Below, in pieces: positions 17,547-25,746 of a stretch of 64,000 bases of DNA (position 1 is its first letter; each line of letters opens with the position of its first letter). This DNA comes from Aurantimonas sp. HBX-1 (GTDB lineage: Bacteria; Pseudomonadota; Alphaproteobacteria; Rhizobiales; Rhizobiaceae): positions 1,935,501-1,999,500 of the forward strand of contig NZ_CP090066.1 in NCBI RefSeq assembly GCF_021391535.1, in the 5' to 3' direction. The translations under genes and the position numbers were made by a program. The notes below the pieces were generated by a model. It was given only the letters and a program-made list of their open reading frames with translations, made no database searches and had not been told where the DNA came from.

Positions 17547-19028
17547 GTGCGCAAATTCCTCCCCCGCCTCAAAGCCGTCACCGCTGCCTTCGGCAAGAGC
17601 CTCTGCCTCGCCGCAATCGGCAGCGCGCTGTGCCTGACGCAGGTGTCGGCGGCCGACGCCAATTCGCGCTATGCCGGATTCGTGATCGACGCCAACAACG
17701 GGAAGGTCCTCTACGAGGACAGGGCCGACGACTACCGCTACCCGGCGTCGCTGACGAAGATGATGACGCTCTACCTGACCTTCTCCGCGCTGAAGTCGGG
17801 CCGCGTCTCGAAGTCGAGCAAGATGCCGGTGTCGAAATATGCCGCCGCCCGGCCGCCGTCGAAGCTGGGCCTGAAGGTTGGATCGTCGATCACGGTCGAG
17901 GAAGGCATCAGCGCCCTGGTCACCAAGTCGGCCAACGACGCCTCGGTGGTCATTGCCGAATTCCTCGGCGGGTCGGAGGAGCGTTTTGCCGAGCAGATGA
18001 CGGCCACCGCCCGCAAGCTCGGCATGTCGCGCACCACGTTCAAGAACGCCAATGGCCTGCCGAACAGCGAGCAGCGCACCACTGCGCGGGACATGGCGAC
18101 GCTGGGCATCGCGCTGCGCGAGCATTTCCCCGAGTACTACGGCTACTTCTCGATCCGCTCCTACAATTTCCGCGGCACGCGCCTCGGCAACCATAATCGC
18201 GTCCTCGGCCGGGTCGAAGGCACGGACGGCATCAAGACCGGCTACATCAATGCGTCAGGCTTCAACCTCGTGTCTTCCGTCAAGCGCGACGGCAAGAGCG
18301 TCGTCGCCGTCGTCATGGGCGGCCGCTCGGGCCGTTCACGCGACGACCACATGGTCGAACTGCTCAACCGCTATTTGCCGCAGGCGAGCACCCGCGACGG
18401 CGGCGCGCTGATCGCCTCGCGCCCCGCCATTTCGCTGCCGGTCGCCGCCGCAGCCACGACCGTCGCCGCGCTGCCGAGCAGCGGTCCGATCCCCGGCTCC
18501 CGGCCGTCCGGCTCAATCGATGTGAACGAGCGCATCGCCCTTGCCTACGGATCGGACGCAGCGGGGGCGATCGCCCGGCTGCCGCAGGTCGACACGCGCC
18601 CGATCATCGGCCGCGACGCGCTGCGCGCCGCCCTCGTCGAGGAGCGCCCGGCCTCGCACATCCCGTTCCCGGCCGTGTCGCGCCCTGCCCTGAATACCGG
18701 CGTGCCGATGCCGCGCGTCGGGGTGCCGGGTGTGGATCCCGACACGACCGGCTCCGTTCAGTCCGCCCTGTCGCGGCCGAGTTCGCCCTGGGTCGTGCAG
18801 ATTGCCGCAGCGCCCGCCGCCGCCGACGCGATGAGGATGCTCTCGGAGGCGCAGCGCAAGGTCGGCGGTCCGCTCGCTTCGGCGGAGCCGTTCATCGAGC
18901 CTGTCGGCAGCGGCTCGCAGACGCTGCACCGTGCCCGCTTCGCCGGCTTCGCCAACAAGGACCAGGCCTGGGCTGCCTGTGCGGCGCTGAAGCGCAGCCA
19001 GTACAATTGCTACGCCGTCGCCAACTGA
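17547..19028 (+). CDS. D-alanyl-D-alanine carboxypeptidase (DacA-type) with C-terminal SPOR domain
   Basis: Peptidase S11 family enzyme that trims the terminal D-Ala from peptidoglycan stem peptides in the periplasm. 493 aa, GTG start with AGAGAG upstream. A signal peptide occupies about the first 36 residues. Active-site motifs are S68-L-T-K71 (SxxK), S128-A-N130 (SxN) and K230-T-G232. A Pro/Ala/Arg-rich linker of roughly 130 residues leads to a C-terminal SPOR domain (about 412-493: WVVQIAAAP at its start, HRARFAGFANKDQAWAAC inside), which binds denuded septal glycan. This fusion is common in Hyphomicrobiales and suggests a septal role. Confidence 0.93.
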   Translation: MRKFLPRLKAVTAAFGKSLCLAAIGSALCLTQVSAADANSRYAGFVIDANNGKVLYEDRADDYRYPASLTKMMTLYLTFSALKSGRVSKSSKMPVSKYAAARPPSKLGLKVGSSITVEEGISALVTKSANDASVVIAEFLGGSEERFAEQMTATARKLGMSRTTFKNANGLPNSEQRTTARDMATLGIALREHFPEYYGYFSIRSYNFRGTRLGNHNRVLGRVEGTDGIKTGYINASGFNLVSSVKRDGKSVVAVVMGGRSGRSRDDHMVELLNRYLPQASTRDGGALIASRPAISLPVAAAATTVAALPSSGPIPGSRPSGSIDVNERIALAYGSDAAGAIARLPQVDTRPIIGRDALRAALVEERPASHIPFPAVSRPALNTGVPMPRVGVPGVDPDTTGSVQSALSRPSSPWVVQIAAAPAAADAMRMLSEAQRKVGGPLASAEPFIEPVGSGSQTLHRARFAGFANKDQAWAACAALKRSQYNCYAVAN

Positions 19029-19096
19029 CATGCCCGACGCGGGCGCCTGCCCGCTCGGCTCCAATCCTAGTGTATCGCGTTTGAAGGGATCCCGGC

Positions 19097-19369
19097 ATGT
19101 CGATCGAGCAGCATGGTCTCGACCAGGAAATCATGGAGACGCCGTTCCCGCGGGCGTTCAACCAGGGCGGAGCCCATCCGCTGCATCAGGCTGCGCTGCG
19201 GCTCGCGGAGGTCCGGGACGGGCGCTCGCGGCTGAAGGCCAAGGACCTTGTCGCGCTGCTGCTCTGTCACGGGGCGCGGGCGTGGCGGTCGTCGCAGCCG
19301 ATATCCTATACGCGGATCCGGGTGTCCGGGATCTCGGGCGCATCGGCTCTTCGGATGCGCTTTCGCTAA
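19097..19369 (+). CDS. Hypothetical protein, 90 aa
   Basis: No family recognised. Start ATG with AAGGGA well placed upstream. The first half (QEIMETPFPRAFNQGGAHPLHQAALRLAEV, shown in part) looks helical and non-repetitive; the second half is Arg/Ser-rich and less convincing. It lies alone between dacA and the convergent DUF1489 gene, whose stop is 18 nt away. It may be real over its first about 60 residues or may be a chance frame in GC-rich DNA. Confidence 0.35.
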   Translation: MSIEQHGLDQEIMETPFPRAFNQGGAHPLHQAALRLAEVRDGRSRLKAKDLVALLLCHGARAWRSSQPISYTRIRVSGISGASALRMRFR

Positions 19370-19387
19370 GCGCAGGCGCTCCGGAGA

Positions 19388-19825
19388 CTAGAGAAGCCCG
19401 AGCTCGAACAATTCACGGCTCAAGTCCGGCGGCAGTGCCTCGTCCAGTGTGTCGCCGCCGCCGAGATCCATCGGCGCATCCTCGGCGGTGAGATAGCGCC
19501 AACCCTGGAAAGCCCGGCGGGGCTGCCACGCGGTCCGGGTGAACACCGGTTCCAGCACCAGACGGCAGCGGCCGATGCCCGCCTCGTCGACAAACGGGCG
19601 CACGGCCAGAAGGCGCTGGCGAACCTGCGCATGCCCCTTGATCACCCAGTAGAGCGAGCCGCCGTCGACGAGCTCGAGCGCGCGCTTCGGGACCATCCGC
19701 GTCGTGTGGACCTGTTCGACCGGCGCACCCGTCGCACGGGCATGGTCGAGGCGAGCCGCGACATACGCCTCGAGTTCGTCGACCGTCTCGACGCCGACGC
19801 AAAGCTTGATGAGGTGGAGCGGCAT
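19388..19825 (-). CDS. DUF1489 family protein
   Basis: 145-aa member of DUF1489, a small alphaproteobacterial family of unknown function. The family pattern is visible in MPLHLIKLCVGVETVDELEA (N-terminus), HTTRMVPKRALEL, GSLYWVIKG and the C-terminal FQGWRYL. The start is the ATG giving MPLHLIK; a longer frame adds eleven residues. No membrane segment or signal is seen, so it is probably cytoplasmic. It converges with the 90-aa hypothetical gene. Confidence 0.85.
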   Translation of the reverse strand: MPLHLIKLCVGVETVDELEAYVAARLDHARATGAPVEQVHTTRMVPKRALELVDGGSLYWVIKGHAQVRQRLLAVRPFVDEAGIGRCRLVLEPVFTRTAWQPRRAFQGWRYLTAEDAPMDLGGGDTLDEALPPDLSRELFELGLL

Positions 19826-19968
19826 CGCATGCCCTTCGATCGATCGGCGTCCGGTCACGGTCGGTGATCCGGGCGGCTCGATCAGGACGCGGCGGCGGCG
19901 GTGCCGGGCGCGTCAGGCTGTAACGAGCGGTCGCACTTGCCGTCGAACGGCCGGCAAACCGGCTTGCG

Positions 19969-20094
19969 TCAGCTGGCGGCGATCGTCACCGTCTCGGCGC
20001 CGGCGAAGAGAAAGCCGAGCACGAGCAGGGCTGAGAATACGGCAACCGTCCATACGGTCACGCCCCAGCACGACTTCTGCACACTGTCATCCAT
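19969..20094 (-). CDS. Predicted single-pass membrane microprotein, 41 aa
   Basis: An open frame from ATG to TGA encoding 41 residues. The N-terminus is short and polar (MDDSVQKSCWG), followed by one hydrophobic helix (VTVWTVAVFSALLVLGFLF) and a short tail ending TIAAS. The composition is what one expects of a small inner-membrane protein and not of random frame. A CAGGAC about 10 nt upstream is a weak ribosome site. It is divergent from the DUF599 gene, with a candidate CtrA box 65 nt upstream of its start. Family not recognised. Confidence 0.45.
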   Translation of the reverse strand: MDDSVQKSCWGVTVWTVAVFSALLVLGFLFAGAETVTIAAS

Positions 20095-20158
20095 GTATGA
20101 AACTGTCCTGCATTGATTGCTGCGGATCCGCCATGACCCCCGTCCCGGTCCGCAGCCG

Positions 20159-20173
20159 TTAAATATCCGTTAA
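20159..20173. promoter_or_regulatory. Candidate CtrA binding site (TTAA-N7-TTAA)
   Basis: TTAA, seven bases, TTAA: a full match to the classic alphaproteobacterial CtrA box spacing, in an AT-rich island of a GC-rich genome. It lies between the divergent microprotein (start at 20094) and the DUF599 gene (start at 20341), so either could be under cell-cycle control. Binding is inferred. Confidence 0.5.
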
Positions 20174-20340
20174 GCCCTCGCCGTACAAGGCACCCTGGAG
20201 TGATTCCCGGGGAGACTTTGAGGGCATCGGCTTGACCCGGACTTGCGCCGGCGCCGCGAAGCCTGTCACCTCCGGTCGAAACCATCTGCAGAATCCGCGT
20301 GGTGCGATCGACGCGGAGTCGCGGGACGGGAGGTGTGGGG

Positions 20341-21027
20341 GTGCCGAGCATCGAAGTGGCCGACTCTGTCGCGCTGGCGATCTTTCTCGTCGTGTGGCTT
20401 GGATACAACTGGCTCAACGACCACGGGCCGCTGGCCACGAAGGGTCTTTCCAGTGCGATGAACCTCCAGCGCCAGCGCTGGATGGAGATCATGGCGCGGC
20501 GGGAGCTGCGGATGATCGACACGGCGATCATTGCCGGCCTGCAGCAGGGAACCGCCTTCTTTGCCTCGGCCTGCATCTTCGCCATCGGCGGCTGCTTCGC
20601 GCTGCTCGGCTCGGCTGAGCGGATCGCCACGATCTCGGCCGACCTGCCCTTCTATGCCGGCCTCGACCGGGCGCTGGTCGAACTCAAGCTGCTCGGCCTG
20701 GTACTGATCTTTGCCTACGCCTTCTTCAAGTTCGGCTGGGCGTACCGGTTGTTCAACTACTGCTCGATCCTGATCGGGGCGGTCCCGATGCCATCCGATT
20801 CCAGCGTCGATGACGAAACGCGCGAACGGGCGGTGCAGAAGGCCTCGCGGCTCAACCAGATCGCCGGCCGCAACTTCAATACCGGCCTTCGCGCCATCTT
20901 CTTCGCCCTCGCCTATCTCGGCTGGTTCCTCGGCCCTTACGCGCTGGTGCTCTCGACGGTGCTGGTGGTCGTCATCATCGCGCAGCGGCAATACCGTTCG
21001 CCGGCCCGCGACGCGGTCCGCGACTGA
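20341..21027 (+). CDS. DUF599 family membrane protein
   Basis: 228-aa inner-membrane protein of DUF599, function unknown. Four hydrophobic segments: near the N-terminus (VALAIFLVVWLGYNWL), around residues 70-95, 110-135 and 195-220. A conserved motif NLQRQRWMEIMARRELRMID follows the first helix. The start is GTG with GGGAGG seven to twelve nt upstream; a longer ATG frame adds 14 Arg/Gly-rich residues without a ribosome site. It is monocistronic, convergent with ydcF. Confidence 0.85.
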   Translation: MPSIEVADSVALAIFLVVWLGYNWLNDHGPLATKGLSSAMNLQRQRWMEIMARRELRMIDTAIIAGLQQGTAFFASACIFAIGGCFALLGSAERIATISADLPFYAGLDRALVELKLLGLVLIFAYAFFKFGWAYRLFNYCSILIGAVPMPSDSSVDDETRERAVQKASRLNQIAGRNFNTGLRAIFFALAYLGWFLGPYALVLSTVLVVVIIAQRQYRSPARDAVRD

Positions 21028-21055
21028 CGGCGGGCACCGACGGCCGCAACACGGC

Positions 21056-21850
21056 TCAGCGCGGCGCGGGGAACAGCGCGTCGGTCCTGCCGGCGAGGTA
21101 ATAGGCCAGGAGGCCGACATATTCCCTGATGGCGAAGTGCACCTTCTCGAGATTGCGCGTCGTCGCCGTCGAGGGGCGCCAGAGCGCCGGCCCGCTCGGG
21201 GTGCGGTAGTCCACCGGATAGGCAACGACGTCGAAGCCGGCGACACGGAAGCAGCCGACGGCGCGCGGCATGTGCGAGGCCGAGGTGATCAGCAGCCAGG
21301 TCTCGCCCGGTTGCGGCTGCGCCAGCTCCCTGGCGTAGACGGCGTTCTCGAACGTGTCGCGGGCCCGGTGGTCGAGAAGCAGCCGGTCGGGGTCGAGCTC
21401 TAGCGCGGCGAAGAATGCTTCGGCGACGTCGGTCTCCGGAATGTCCTCCTCCAGCACCGCCGCCACCCCGCCGCTGAACAGGATTCGCGCCTGCGGATAG
21501 CGGAAGGCCAGCGCCCGCGCGGTGGTCGCGCGGTCCGCCGCCTCGTTCAGCTCGGGCACGCCGCGCGTGCGGGCGACGCGGGTATCGAACATGCCGCCGA
21601 GGACGATGATGCCGTCGACCCGGTCGGGCAGCGCCGGGCGCGGAAACCGATCCTCCAGCACCGCCGTCATGACCAGCCCCGCGGGTGTCAGGCTGCACAG
21701 GACGAGGGCGAAGGCGGCGAGCCCGTAGAGCACGCCGCCCAGCCGGCGATAGCGCAGCCGGCGGGCCAGGAAGCCGAGGGCGGCCAGAAGGATGATGGCG
21801 ACCAGCGGCTGCAGGACGAACCACGCGAGCTTGGCGATGTAGAAGAACAG
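21056..21850 (-). CDS. YdcF family (DUF218) membrane protein, apparent CTG start
   Basis: DUF218/YdcF family; some members (ElyC, SanA) act in envelope integrity. 264 aa if it starts at CTG 21850, where AAGGGAGG lies 5 nt upstream. The reading gives the family-typical N-terminus xFFYIAKLAWFVLQP and a first helix VAIILLAALGFLA; a second helix follows. The frame contains no ATG, GTG or TTG between the stop codon of the preceding aldo/keto reductase gene and this CTG. The first ATG (21733) would remove the first helix. The core shows IIVLGG, SGG, the TFENAVYA motif and LLITSASHMPRAVG. A rare start codon is inferred, not proven. Confidence 0.85.
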   Translation of the reverse strand: MFFYIAKLAWFVLQPLVAIILLAALGFLARRLRYRRLGGVLYGLAAFALVLCSLTPAGLVMTAVLEDRFPRPALPDRVDGIIVLGGMFDTRVARTRGVPELNEAADRATTARALAFRYPQARILFSGGVAAVLEEDIPETDVAEAFFAALELDPDRLLLDHRARDTFENAVYARELAQPQPGETWLLITSASHMPRAVGCFRVAGFDVVAYPVDYRTPSGPALWRPSTATTRNLEKVHFAIREYVGLLAYYLAGRTDALFPAPR

Positions 21851-21889
21851 GCGAGCCTCCCTTGCTCGAGCCGCCTTGGCCGCGACGGC

Positions 21890-22720
21890 TCAGGCGCGAT
21901 CCCAGTGCGGCGCGAAGGAGGGATCCACCAGGCGGGCTCGCCGCCGCGTCAGGTCGGTGATCGCCGCGTGCTCCGCCTCAGTAAGCGCGAAATCGAAGAT
22001 CTCGAGGTTCTCCCGAAGCCGCTGGGGATTGGAGGTACGCGGAATGGCGCCGACCATGTCCTGCTCGATCTCCCAGCGCAGCACGATCTGGGCCGGCGAC
22101 TTGCCATGGTGTTCGGCCGCTTCGCGAACGACCGGATGGCCGAGCACCTCGCCGCCCTGGCCGATGGGCGAATAGGCGATCATCGCCATTTCGTTGCGGC
22201 GGCAGGCAGCCAGCACGTCCTCTTGCGAGAGGAAGGGATGGTACTCGACCTGATTGCAGACCAGCGGCCGCGAGGACATGGCGGACGCCTCGTCCACCAT
22301 GGCGCTGGTGAAGTTGGCGACGCCGATATGCCGCGTCAGTCCCTGCTCGGCCGCCTCGTTGAGCGCGTCGATCGACTCCTCCAAGGCGACTTCGTGGTTC
22401 GGCCAGTGGATGAGCAACAGGTCGACCGGACCGATGCCGAGCGCCTCCACCGCCTTGCGGGCCGTGGGCACCAGCAGCGGCTCAGTGATGTCCGTCCACC
22501 AGATCTTGGTCGTCACGAACAGCTCGCTGCGGTCGATGCCGCTGCGCCGGATGCCCTCGCCGACCTCCGTCTCGTTGCCGTACATGCGCGCCGTGTCGAT
22601 GTGGCGGTAACCCGCCTCGATCGCCCTCGCCACCATGTCGACGCAAGTCTGGCCTTCGAGTGTGTATGTGCCCAGGCCGATCGACGGAATTCGAGCGCCG
22701 TGCGCCTCGATGATCTTCAT
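21890..22720 (-). CDS. Aldo/keto reductase
   Basis: NADPH-dependent oxidoreductase of the aldo/keto reductase superfamily, 276 aa, similar in size to the 2,5-diketo-D-gluconate reductase group. Catalytic residues are recognisable: Asp in GYRHIDTARMYGNE with the Tyr five residues on, Lys in FVTTKIWW, and His in LLLIHWPN. The cofactor-binding end is IPRTSNPQRLRENLEIFDF. The start ATG follows AAGAGGT; a longer frame adds 19 residues. Its stop overlaps the ribosome-site region of ydcF, so both may be co-transcribed. Substrate unknown. Confidence 0.93.
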   Translation of the reverse strand: MKIIEAHGARIPSIGLGTYTLEGQTCVDMVARAIEAGYRHIDTARMYGNETEVGEGIRRSGIDRSELFVTTKIWWTDITEPLLVPTARKAVEALGIGPVDLLLIHWPNHEVALEESIDALNEAAEQGLTRHIGVANFTSAMVDEASAMSSRPLVCNQVEYHPFLSQEDVLAACRRNEMAMIAYSPIGQGGEVLGHPVVREAAEHHGKSPAQIVLRWEIEQDMVGAIPRTSNPQRLRENLEIFDFALTEAEHAAITDLTRRRARLVDPSFAPHWDRA

Positions 22721-22788
22721 GACGTACCTCTTCGGGGATGGACCGCCGCGCGAAACGGCGGCATTGCCGTTCAACATAGGAAGCCGCC

Positions 22789-23787
22789 GTGGCTGTCCAG
22801 CTTCAAGGAACGCGCGTGCCCGCCGCAGCCGCCCCCGCCTCGCGCGAAAGAATCGAGATCGTCGACATCGCCCGCGCCATCGCGCTGCTGGCGATGGTCG
22901 TCTACCATTTCACCTGGGACCTCGAATTCTTCAACTATGTCGACCGGGGTCTGACAGGGGTCGGCGGCTGGCGGATCTTTGCCCGAATCATCGCGTCGAG
23001 CTTCCTATTCCTGGTCGGGGTGAGCCTCGTGCTGGCGCATGGCGACGGCATACGCTGGCGGCCGTTTCTGCTTCGGCTCGGCCAGGTCGCAGCCGCCGCG
23101 GCGGCGGTCACCGCCGCGACCTGGTTCGCCACCCCGAACAGCTTCGTGTTCTTCGGCATTCTCCATCACATCGTGGCCGCCAGCCTGATCGGCCTCGTCT
23201 TCCTGCATCTGCCGTGGATCGCCGCTGCCCTGGCCGCGGCCGGAGCGGTCGCCCTGCCCTGGTTCTTCGCCAGCCCGGCATTCGACTCGCGTTGGCTGGC
23301 GTGGACGGGTCTGGCCGAGTCGCCGCCGCTGTCGAACGACCTCGTGCCGATCTTCCCGTTCCTCGGCGCGGTGCTCGCCGGCATGGCGGTGGCGCGGCTG
23401 GCGCAGCGTGCCGGCGGGTTCGATGCGCTCCGCCGCTGGAACGCCTCGCTGCGGCCGCTTTGGCCGCTCGGTTGGCTCGGGCGCCATTCGCTGATGGTCT
23501 ATCTGGTGCACCAGCCGGTACTGATCGGCATCGTCTTCGTTTTCGCCCAGATCGCGCCGCCGGACCGGGAGGCGGTGTTCCGCGCCGATTGCAGCCGGGC
23601 GTGCCTCGCCCAGCAGGATCAGCGCTTCTGCCAAGCCTACTGCGACTGCGCCCAGCGCGAGATCGTGGCGGCGGATCTCTTCGATGCGCTGATGGCGGGC
23701 GATACGGACGAGAGCCAGATGACCCGGATCCGCGACATCATCAACGAGTGCACCTTCCGCACGGTCGACGAGATGGGACCCCGCTAG
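22789..23787 (+). CDS. DUF1624 membrane protein with Cys-rich C-terminal tail
   Basis: 332-aa integral membrane protein of DUF1624, related to the heparan-alpha-glucosaminide N-acetyltransferase catalytic domain (acyltransferase-3-like). The N-terminal motif ERIEIVDIARAIALLAMVVYH and the segment GVSLVLAHGDGIRWR are typical. About eight hydrophobic helices. After the last helix comes a hydrophilic tail with C268, C272, C281, C285 and C287 plus one further Cys, which could bind metal or form disulfides. GTG start with AGGAAG upstream. Divergent from the aldo/keto reductase gene. No substrate can be named. Confidence 0.82.
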   Translation: MAVQLQGTRVPAAAAPASRERIEIVDIARAIALLAMVVYHFTWDLEFFNYVDRGLTGVGGWRIFARIIASSFLFLVGVSLVLAHGDGIRWRPFLLRLGQVAAAAAAVTAATWFATPNSFVFFGILHHIVAASLIGLVFLHLPWIAAALAAAGAVALPWFFASPAFDSRWLAWTGLAESPPLSNDLVPIFPFLGAVLAGMAVARLAQRAGGFDALRRWNASLRPLWPLGWLGRHSLMVYLVHQPVLIGIVFVFAQIAPPDREAVFRADCSRACLAQQDQRFCQAYCDCAQREIVAADLFDALMAGDTDESQMTRIRDIINECTFRTVDEMGPR

Positions 23788-23832
23788 GCGGTACGCGAAC
23801 CGCCGCCAAGGGCGACGCAGCGCATCGTCCGG

Positions 23833-24234
23833 CTATTCGGCGCGTGCCGTCTGGCCGACGCCGAGCTCGGCCATGCGGGTGAGGCACGCCTCTTCCGCGG
23901 CATCCAGCTCGCGCAGCAGTTCCTCGATGTCCCGCCGCTTCTGCTCGAGCTCCTGCCGGCGGTCGCCGACCCGGCGGATGATCGCCCTGAGCTGCGCCGC
24001 CTCGCCCGGCGGGCTCTTGTACATGTTCATGATCTCGCGGATCTCGGCGATCGAGAACCCCAGCCGCTTGCCGCGCAGGATGTTCTTCAGCAGCTGCCGG
24101 TCCGAGTGACGGAACAGCCGTGTGCGGCCGCGACGAATCGGCGCGAGCAGGCCCTCGTCCTCGTAGAAGCGGATCGTCCGGGTCGAAATGTCGAACTCCC
24201 GGGTGAGCTCGGTGATCGTGTAGTAGTCACGCAT
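23833..24234 (-). CDS. MerR family transcriptional regulator (LiuR-like)
   Basis: 133-aa one-component regulator. The N-terminal winged helix-turn-helix reads YYTITELTREFDISTRTIRFYEDEGLL, abbreviated, and is followed by the RRGRTRLF wing, the LKNILRGKRLGFSIAEIREIM segment and a long coiled coil (about 80-115). The overall pattern resembles LiuR, which controls leucine/isovalerate and fatty-acid degradation in proteobacteria, but no such pathway genes are adjacent. A dyad 43-58 nt upstream overlaps a TTGACT promoter element, which suggests autoregulation. It converges with the DUF1624 gene. Confidence 0.87.
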   Translation of the reverse strand: MRDYYTITELTREFDISTRTIRFYEDEGLLAPIRRGRTRLFRHSDRQLLKNILRGKRLGFSIAEIREIMNMYKSPPGEAAQLRAIIRRVGDRRQELEQKRRDIEELLRELDAAEEACLTRMAELGVGQTARAE

Positions 24235-24276
24235 GATGCGGGATCCCGACAGCGGTGCCTCGCCTGCATGATGCCA

Positions 24277-24292
24277 GACTTACGTAAAAGTC
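24277..24292 (-). promoter_or_regulatory. Candidate MerR operator upstream of the merR-type gene
   Basis: GACTTACGTAAAAGTC is an inverted repeat with 5-bp arms around a 6-nt centre. On the minus strand its end forms TTGACT, a good -35 element, followed about 17 nt later by a weak TCATGC. This matches how MerR proteins bind within their promoters and resembles LiuR sites as I recall them. Confidence 0.5.
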
Positions 24293-24333
24293 AATCCGTG
24301 CGGTGCCGCGTGGACGGCGCCGGACCGCGCCGA

Positions 24334-25746
24334 TCAGCCGATCCCGAACCATAGGGCGGCAAGGCCGAGGAAGGAGAAGAATCCGACGACATCTGTCACG
24401 GTGGTCACGAAGGTTCCCGAGGCGATGGCCGGATCGATGCCGAACCGGTCGAGGACCAGCGGGATCAGGATGCCGGCCAGTGCCGCCGCCAGCATGTTGA
24501 CGATCATCGCAATGGCGATCACCTCGCCGAGACCGCGATTGTCGAACCAGAACGCCGCGACTAGGCCGATGATGACCGCGAACAGCACGCCGTTGAGCAG
24601 CCCCACCAGCGTCTCGCGCCGGATGACGCGGCCGGCGTTGTAGAGGTCGATGTCGCGCGCCGCGAGCGCCCGCACCGTCACGGTCATCGTCTGCGTCCCG
24701 GCATTGCCGCCCATCGAGGCGACGATCGGCATCAGCACGGCGAGCGCCACCATCTGCTCGATCGTCGCGTCGAACAGGCCGATGACGAGCGAGGCGAGGA
24801 TCGCCGTCACCAGGTTGATCAGGAGCCACGAGAACCGCAGGCGCGCGGCGGTGAAGACCGTGTCGGAAATCTCCTCGTCGCCGACGCCGCCGAGCCGCTT
24901 GATGTCCTCGTCCGCTTCCTGCTGCAGGATGTCGAGGACGTCGTCGATGGTCAGCACGCCGACCAGCCGCTCGCTCTCGTCGACGACGGCGGCGGACAGC
25001 AGGTCGTACTGCTCGATGATCTGCGCCGCCTCCTCCTGGTCCATCTCGGCCGGGATCGCGTGGCGCGTCTCGTGCATGATGTCTTCGATCTTCTCGGGCC
25101 GCTTGGCGCGCAGGATGCGGTCGAGATCGACCGCTCCGAGCAGCTTGAAGGCCGGATCGATGACGAAGATCTGGGCGAAGGAGACCGGGAGGTCCTCGTC
25201 CTCGCGCATGTAGTCGATGGTCTGGCCGACGGTCCAGTAAGGTGGGACCGCGACGAACTCGGTCTGCATCCGCCGACCGGCCGATTCCTCGGGATATTCC
25301 AGCGAGCGCCGCAGCCGGATGCGCTCCCTGAACGGCAGCCGCTCGAGAATGTCCTTTCGGTCCGCCTCGTCGAGATCCTCGAGGATGTAGACGGCATCGT
25401 CGGAATCCAGCTCGCGGACCGCCTCGGCGATCTGCGCGTTCGGCATGGCATCGACGATCGACATGCGGATCGCTTCGTCGACCTCGGTCAGCGCGGTGTA
25501 GTCGAACTGGTCGCCCATCAGCCGGACGAGCGACTGGCGCTCCCCGTCGTCGAGGGATTCCAGGAGGTCGCCGAGCTCGGACTCGTGAAGGTGACCGATC
25601 TCCTGCTGCAGGAACTCGGCATCCTCCGCTTCGATCGCGGCCTCGACCGTCTCGCGGAAAGCCGGCGCGACGAAGCCGTCCTCGTCGTAGACCGCGTTCC
25701 GGACGCCGTCTTCAGGCGCGTCGCTGTTCAGCTGCGGATCAGCCAT
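24334..25746 (-). CDS. mgtE: Magnesium transporter MgtE
   Basis: Mg2+-gated Mg2+ channel of the inner membrane. 470 aa with the full domain order: acidic N-terminal superhelical domain (about 30-150), two CBS domains (about 155-275), a plug helix, and five transmembrane helices (about 305-470). The conserved pore sequence appears in VLMPIVASMGGNAGTQTM and the final helices are typical. The cytosolic part is rich in Asp/Glu, as needed for Mg2+ sensing. ATG start at AGCCATG region; divergent from the DUF475 gene. No M-box riboswitch was recognised upstream. Confidence 0.95.
   Translation of the reverse strand: MADPQLNSDAPEDGVRNAVYDEDGFVAPAFRETVEAAIEAEDAEFLQQEIGHLHESELGDLLESLDDGERQSLVRLMGDQFDYTALTEVDEAIRMSIVDAMPNAQIAEAVRELDSDDAVYILEDLDEADRKDILERLPFRERIRLRRSLEYPEESAGRRMQTEFVAVPPYWTVGQTIDYMREDEDLPVSFAQIFVIDPAFKLLGAVDLDRILRAKRPEKIEDIMHETRHAIPAEMDQEEAAQIIEQYDLLSAAVVDESERLVGVLTIDDVLDILQQEADEDIKRLGGVGDEEISDTVFTAARLRFSWLLINLVTAILASLVIGLFDATIEQMVALAVLMPIVASMGGNAGTQTMTVTVRALAARDIDLYNAGRVIRRETLVGLLNGVLFAVIIGLVAAFWFDNRGLGEVIAIAMIVNMLAAALAGILIPLVLDRFGIDPAIASGTFVTTVTDVVGFFSFLGLAALWFGIG

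Larger units (their letters stand above)
19826..20340. other. Intergenic region with microprotein and CtrA box
   Basis: 515 nt upstream of DUF1489 and of DUF599. Apart from the 41-aa frame (19969-20094) and the TTAA-N7-TTAA element, I see no gene, tRNA or terminator; 20174-20340 is the leader of the DUF599 gene. Confidence 0.5.
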
